Shown piece by piece: positions 6,155 to 6,770 of a stretch of DNA of 6,770 nucleotides. Position numbers and translations under genes: made by a program. Origin of the DNA: an uncultured Verrucomicrobiota bacterium (GTDB taxonomy: Bacteria > Verrucomicrobiota > Kiritimatiellia > CAIQIC01 > Lenti-01); NCBI GenBank assembly GCA_938003985.1, contig CALKWZ010000054.1:1-6770 (forward strand), read 5' to 3'. The notes below the pieces were generated by a model that saw only the letters and a list, made by a program, of their open reading frames with translations, was not told the origin of the DNA and searched no databases. Each line of letters opens with the position of its first letter. Position 1 is the first letter of the stretch.

Positions 6155-6286
6155 CGGAAACGAGCCGCAACGGACCGCGCAGGTGAAAAAGGGTCCGAAA
6201 AGGCCGTTTTCGGGCCGTTTGGGGCCGTTTTTCGATGAAAAATCGCGATTTCATGCCTGAAAACCGGAAAATCGGGCATTTTCAAC
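6155..6286 (+). repeat. Dispersed intergenic repeat, copy C
   Basis: It begins inside the family head at CGGAAACGAGCCGCAACGG, so the first ~31 nt present in copies A and B are missing. The middle follows copy B, including GGCCGT units and a palindromic AAATCGCGATTT (6240-6251). The tail is CCTGAAAACCGG, an extra short insertion, then GGGCATTTTCAACC, which restores the AACC ending of copy A. Confidence 0.82.
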
Positions 6287-6288
6287 CA

Positions 6289-6318
6289 CGGATGGACACG
6301 GATAGACACGGATGGGGA
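6289..6318 (+). repeat. Decamer tandem repeat, three units (second array)
   Basis: CGGATGGACA, CGGATAGACA and CGGATGGGGA follow directly after the AACCA end of copy C. It corresponds to the decamer array at 4823-4852 in position, period and unit number, but the unit sequence has diverged. Confidence 0.82.
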
Positions 6319-6348
6319 TGTGTTTTCCTACATGGCAGATTCGGTTTT

Positions 6349-6460
6349 TTGTAGCTGGCCTCGGCGAGGCCGGCCATGGGAACAACAGCCCCGGCCCCAG
6401 CGGGGCCGGCTACAACGAATCCGGAAACGCCGTAGCCCGGCGCGGCGAGCCGGGGGCAAC
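6349..6460. repeat. Three GTTGT/CTACAAC-type hairpins, members 2 to 4
   Basis: Member 2 (6349-6386, minus orientation) is TTGTAGC, then GGCCTC-GGC-GAGGCC (6357-6371), then GGGAACAAC. Member 3 (6384-6416, plus orientation) is AACAGCC, then CCGGCCCC-AGC-GGGGCCGG (6391-6409), then CTACAAC; it shares its first bases with the end of member 2. Member 4 (6432-6460, minus orientation) is GTAGCC with CCCGGC/GCCGGG (6436-6441 and 6449-6454) and ends in GGCAAC. The end boxes are alike while the stems differ and remain self-complementary. Confidence 0.75.
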
Positions 6461-6465
6461 ATCCA

Positions 6466-6572
6466 GACCGGCACGAGGTCCCGCCGCCGCCAAGGCTATG
6501 GCGGGCAGGCTGTGCCGGCTCCATTCCGATCATTTTTGGAGCCCCGGACGACCTCGTCGGGGGAAAACAGCC
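6466..6572 (-). repeat. Palindrome block, inverted copy with a 31-nt insertion
   Basis: This is the reverse complement of 4852-4926, with one substitution, one extra A and a 31-nt insertion at 6481-6511. The insertion splits the CCGGCACGA palindrome: its arms are now CCGGCAC (6468-6474) and GTGCCGG (6512-6518). The insertion has its own small hairpin, CCGCC-AAGGCTAT-GGCGG (6487-6504). The block orientation is flipped while the following hairpin (member 5) keeps the orientation it has in the first cluster. Confidence 0.85.
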
Positions 6573-6598
6573 CCCGGGTCGACGCCCCGGGCCACAAC
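6566..6598 (+). repeat. GTTGT/CTACAAC-type hairpin, member 5
   Basis: AACAGCC leads into CCCGGG (6573-6578), loop TCGACGC, CCCGGG (6586-6591) and CCACAAC. It is a close relative of member 1, and both are followed by CGATCCA and a CTTTTCGTG-CTTTCG stretch (6617-6630 here, 4980-4994 in the first cluster). The rest up to 6716 shows a TTTCGTAGTT microrepeat remnant but no gene. Confidence 0.75.
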
Positions 6599-6716
6599 CG
6601 ATCCAGAATCCGTCCCTTTTCGTGCCTTTCGCGTGTTTCGTAGTTGAAAAGGCTGCCCCGGTTTTCCGTTCGTTTTCTTTCTGTCGGTTCGGGGCGGGTT
6701 CGGCTAGGCTTCCATC

Positions 6717-6770
6717 ATGGCGACGGACCTGGAATTCATGGAGTTCCTCGCGGACCAGATGGCGGGCGCG
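6717..6770 (+). CDS. Start of a probable TfoX/Sxy N-terminal-domain protein (3' end outside window)
   Basis: Only 18 codons are visible: MATDLEFMEFLADQMAGA. The pattern of Met-Ala, an acidic Asp-Leu-x-Phe, then Phe-Leu/Val-x-x-Gln-Met/Leu-x-Gly-Ala is the opening of TfoX/Sxy N-terminal domain proteins, which often continue with a KMFGEY-like motif that would lie beyond the window. Such small cytosolic proteins are related to the competence regulator TfoX/Sxy, but most stand-alone members have no proven function. ATG 6717 is preferred over the internal ATG at codon 8 because the match begins there. The upstream AGG (6706-6708), eight bases away, is a weak ribosome-binding site. The high GC resembles the hcp region. 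Confidence 0.6.
   Translation, partial: MATDLEFMEFLADQMAGA

Noticed and set aside
4628..6645. CRISPR array
   Set aside because: The repeats are of unequal length, variably spaced and occur in both orientations. There are no regular spacers and no cas genes.

Overview
The window reads as part of the chromosome of an anaerobic, GC-rich bacterium. The anaerobic lifestyle is inferred from a class I hybrid-cluster protein (hcp) directly preceded by the iron-sulfur protein that often accompanies it in strict anaerobes. The intergenic DNA is crowded with short periodic repeats and hairpin modules of a kind I associate with Verrucomicrobiota, Kiritimatiellota, Lentisphaerota or Planctomycetota genomes. 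That lineage guess is an inference of low to moderate strength.

Layout: (1) 1-2321, plus strand, very GC-rich: the 3' end of a cysteine-rich Fe-S partner gene, a 230-nt spacer made of heptanucleotide repeats in two opposite orientations, the complete hcp gene, and a clear intrinsic terminator. (2) 2336-4675, minus strand, visibly lower GC: a two-gene restriction-modification cassette. A small PD-(D/E)XK-like nuclease (164 aa) is followed after 9 nt by a gamma-class N6-adenine DNA methyltransferase (524 aa). A 14-nt inverted repeat brackets the cassette, and this 14-mer is the core of a repeat family found three more times in the window. (3) 4628-4963: repeat copy A, a decamer microrepeat and a run of perfect palindromes. 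(4) 5056-5841, minus strand: an unrecognised three-helix membrane protein with a possible degenerate thioredoxin-like domain outside the membrane. (5) 5902-6645: repeat copies B and C, another decamer array, several GTTGT/CTACAAC-bounded hairpins, and an inverted copy of the palindrome block of region 3 that carries a 31-nt insertion. (6) 6717-6770, plus strand: the first 18 codons of a probable TfoX/Sxy N-terminal-domain protein.

How the genes work together: the Fe-S protein and Hcp probably act together in nitrosative-stress or hydroxylamine/NO detoxification. The nuclease and methyltransferase form a self-contained defence unit that looks recently acquired. The repeats at its edges and around the membrane-protein gene suggest a chromosomal site where sequence has repeatedly been inserted, flipped and nested. 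The best candidates for something new are the modular hairpin family, which keeps its end boxes while its stems differ but remain self-complementary, and the restriction cassette with an Asn in place of a catalytic acidic residue.
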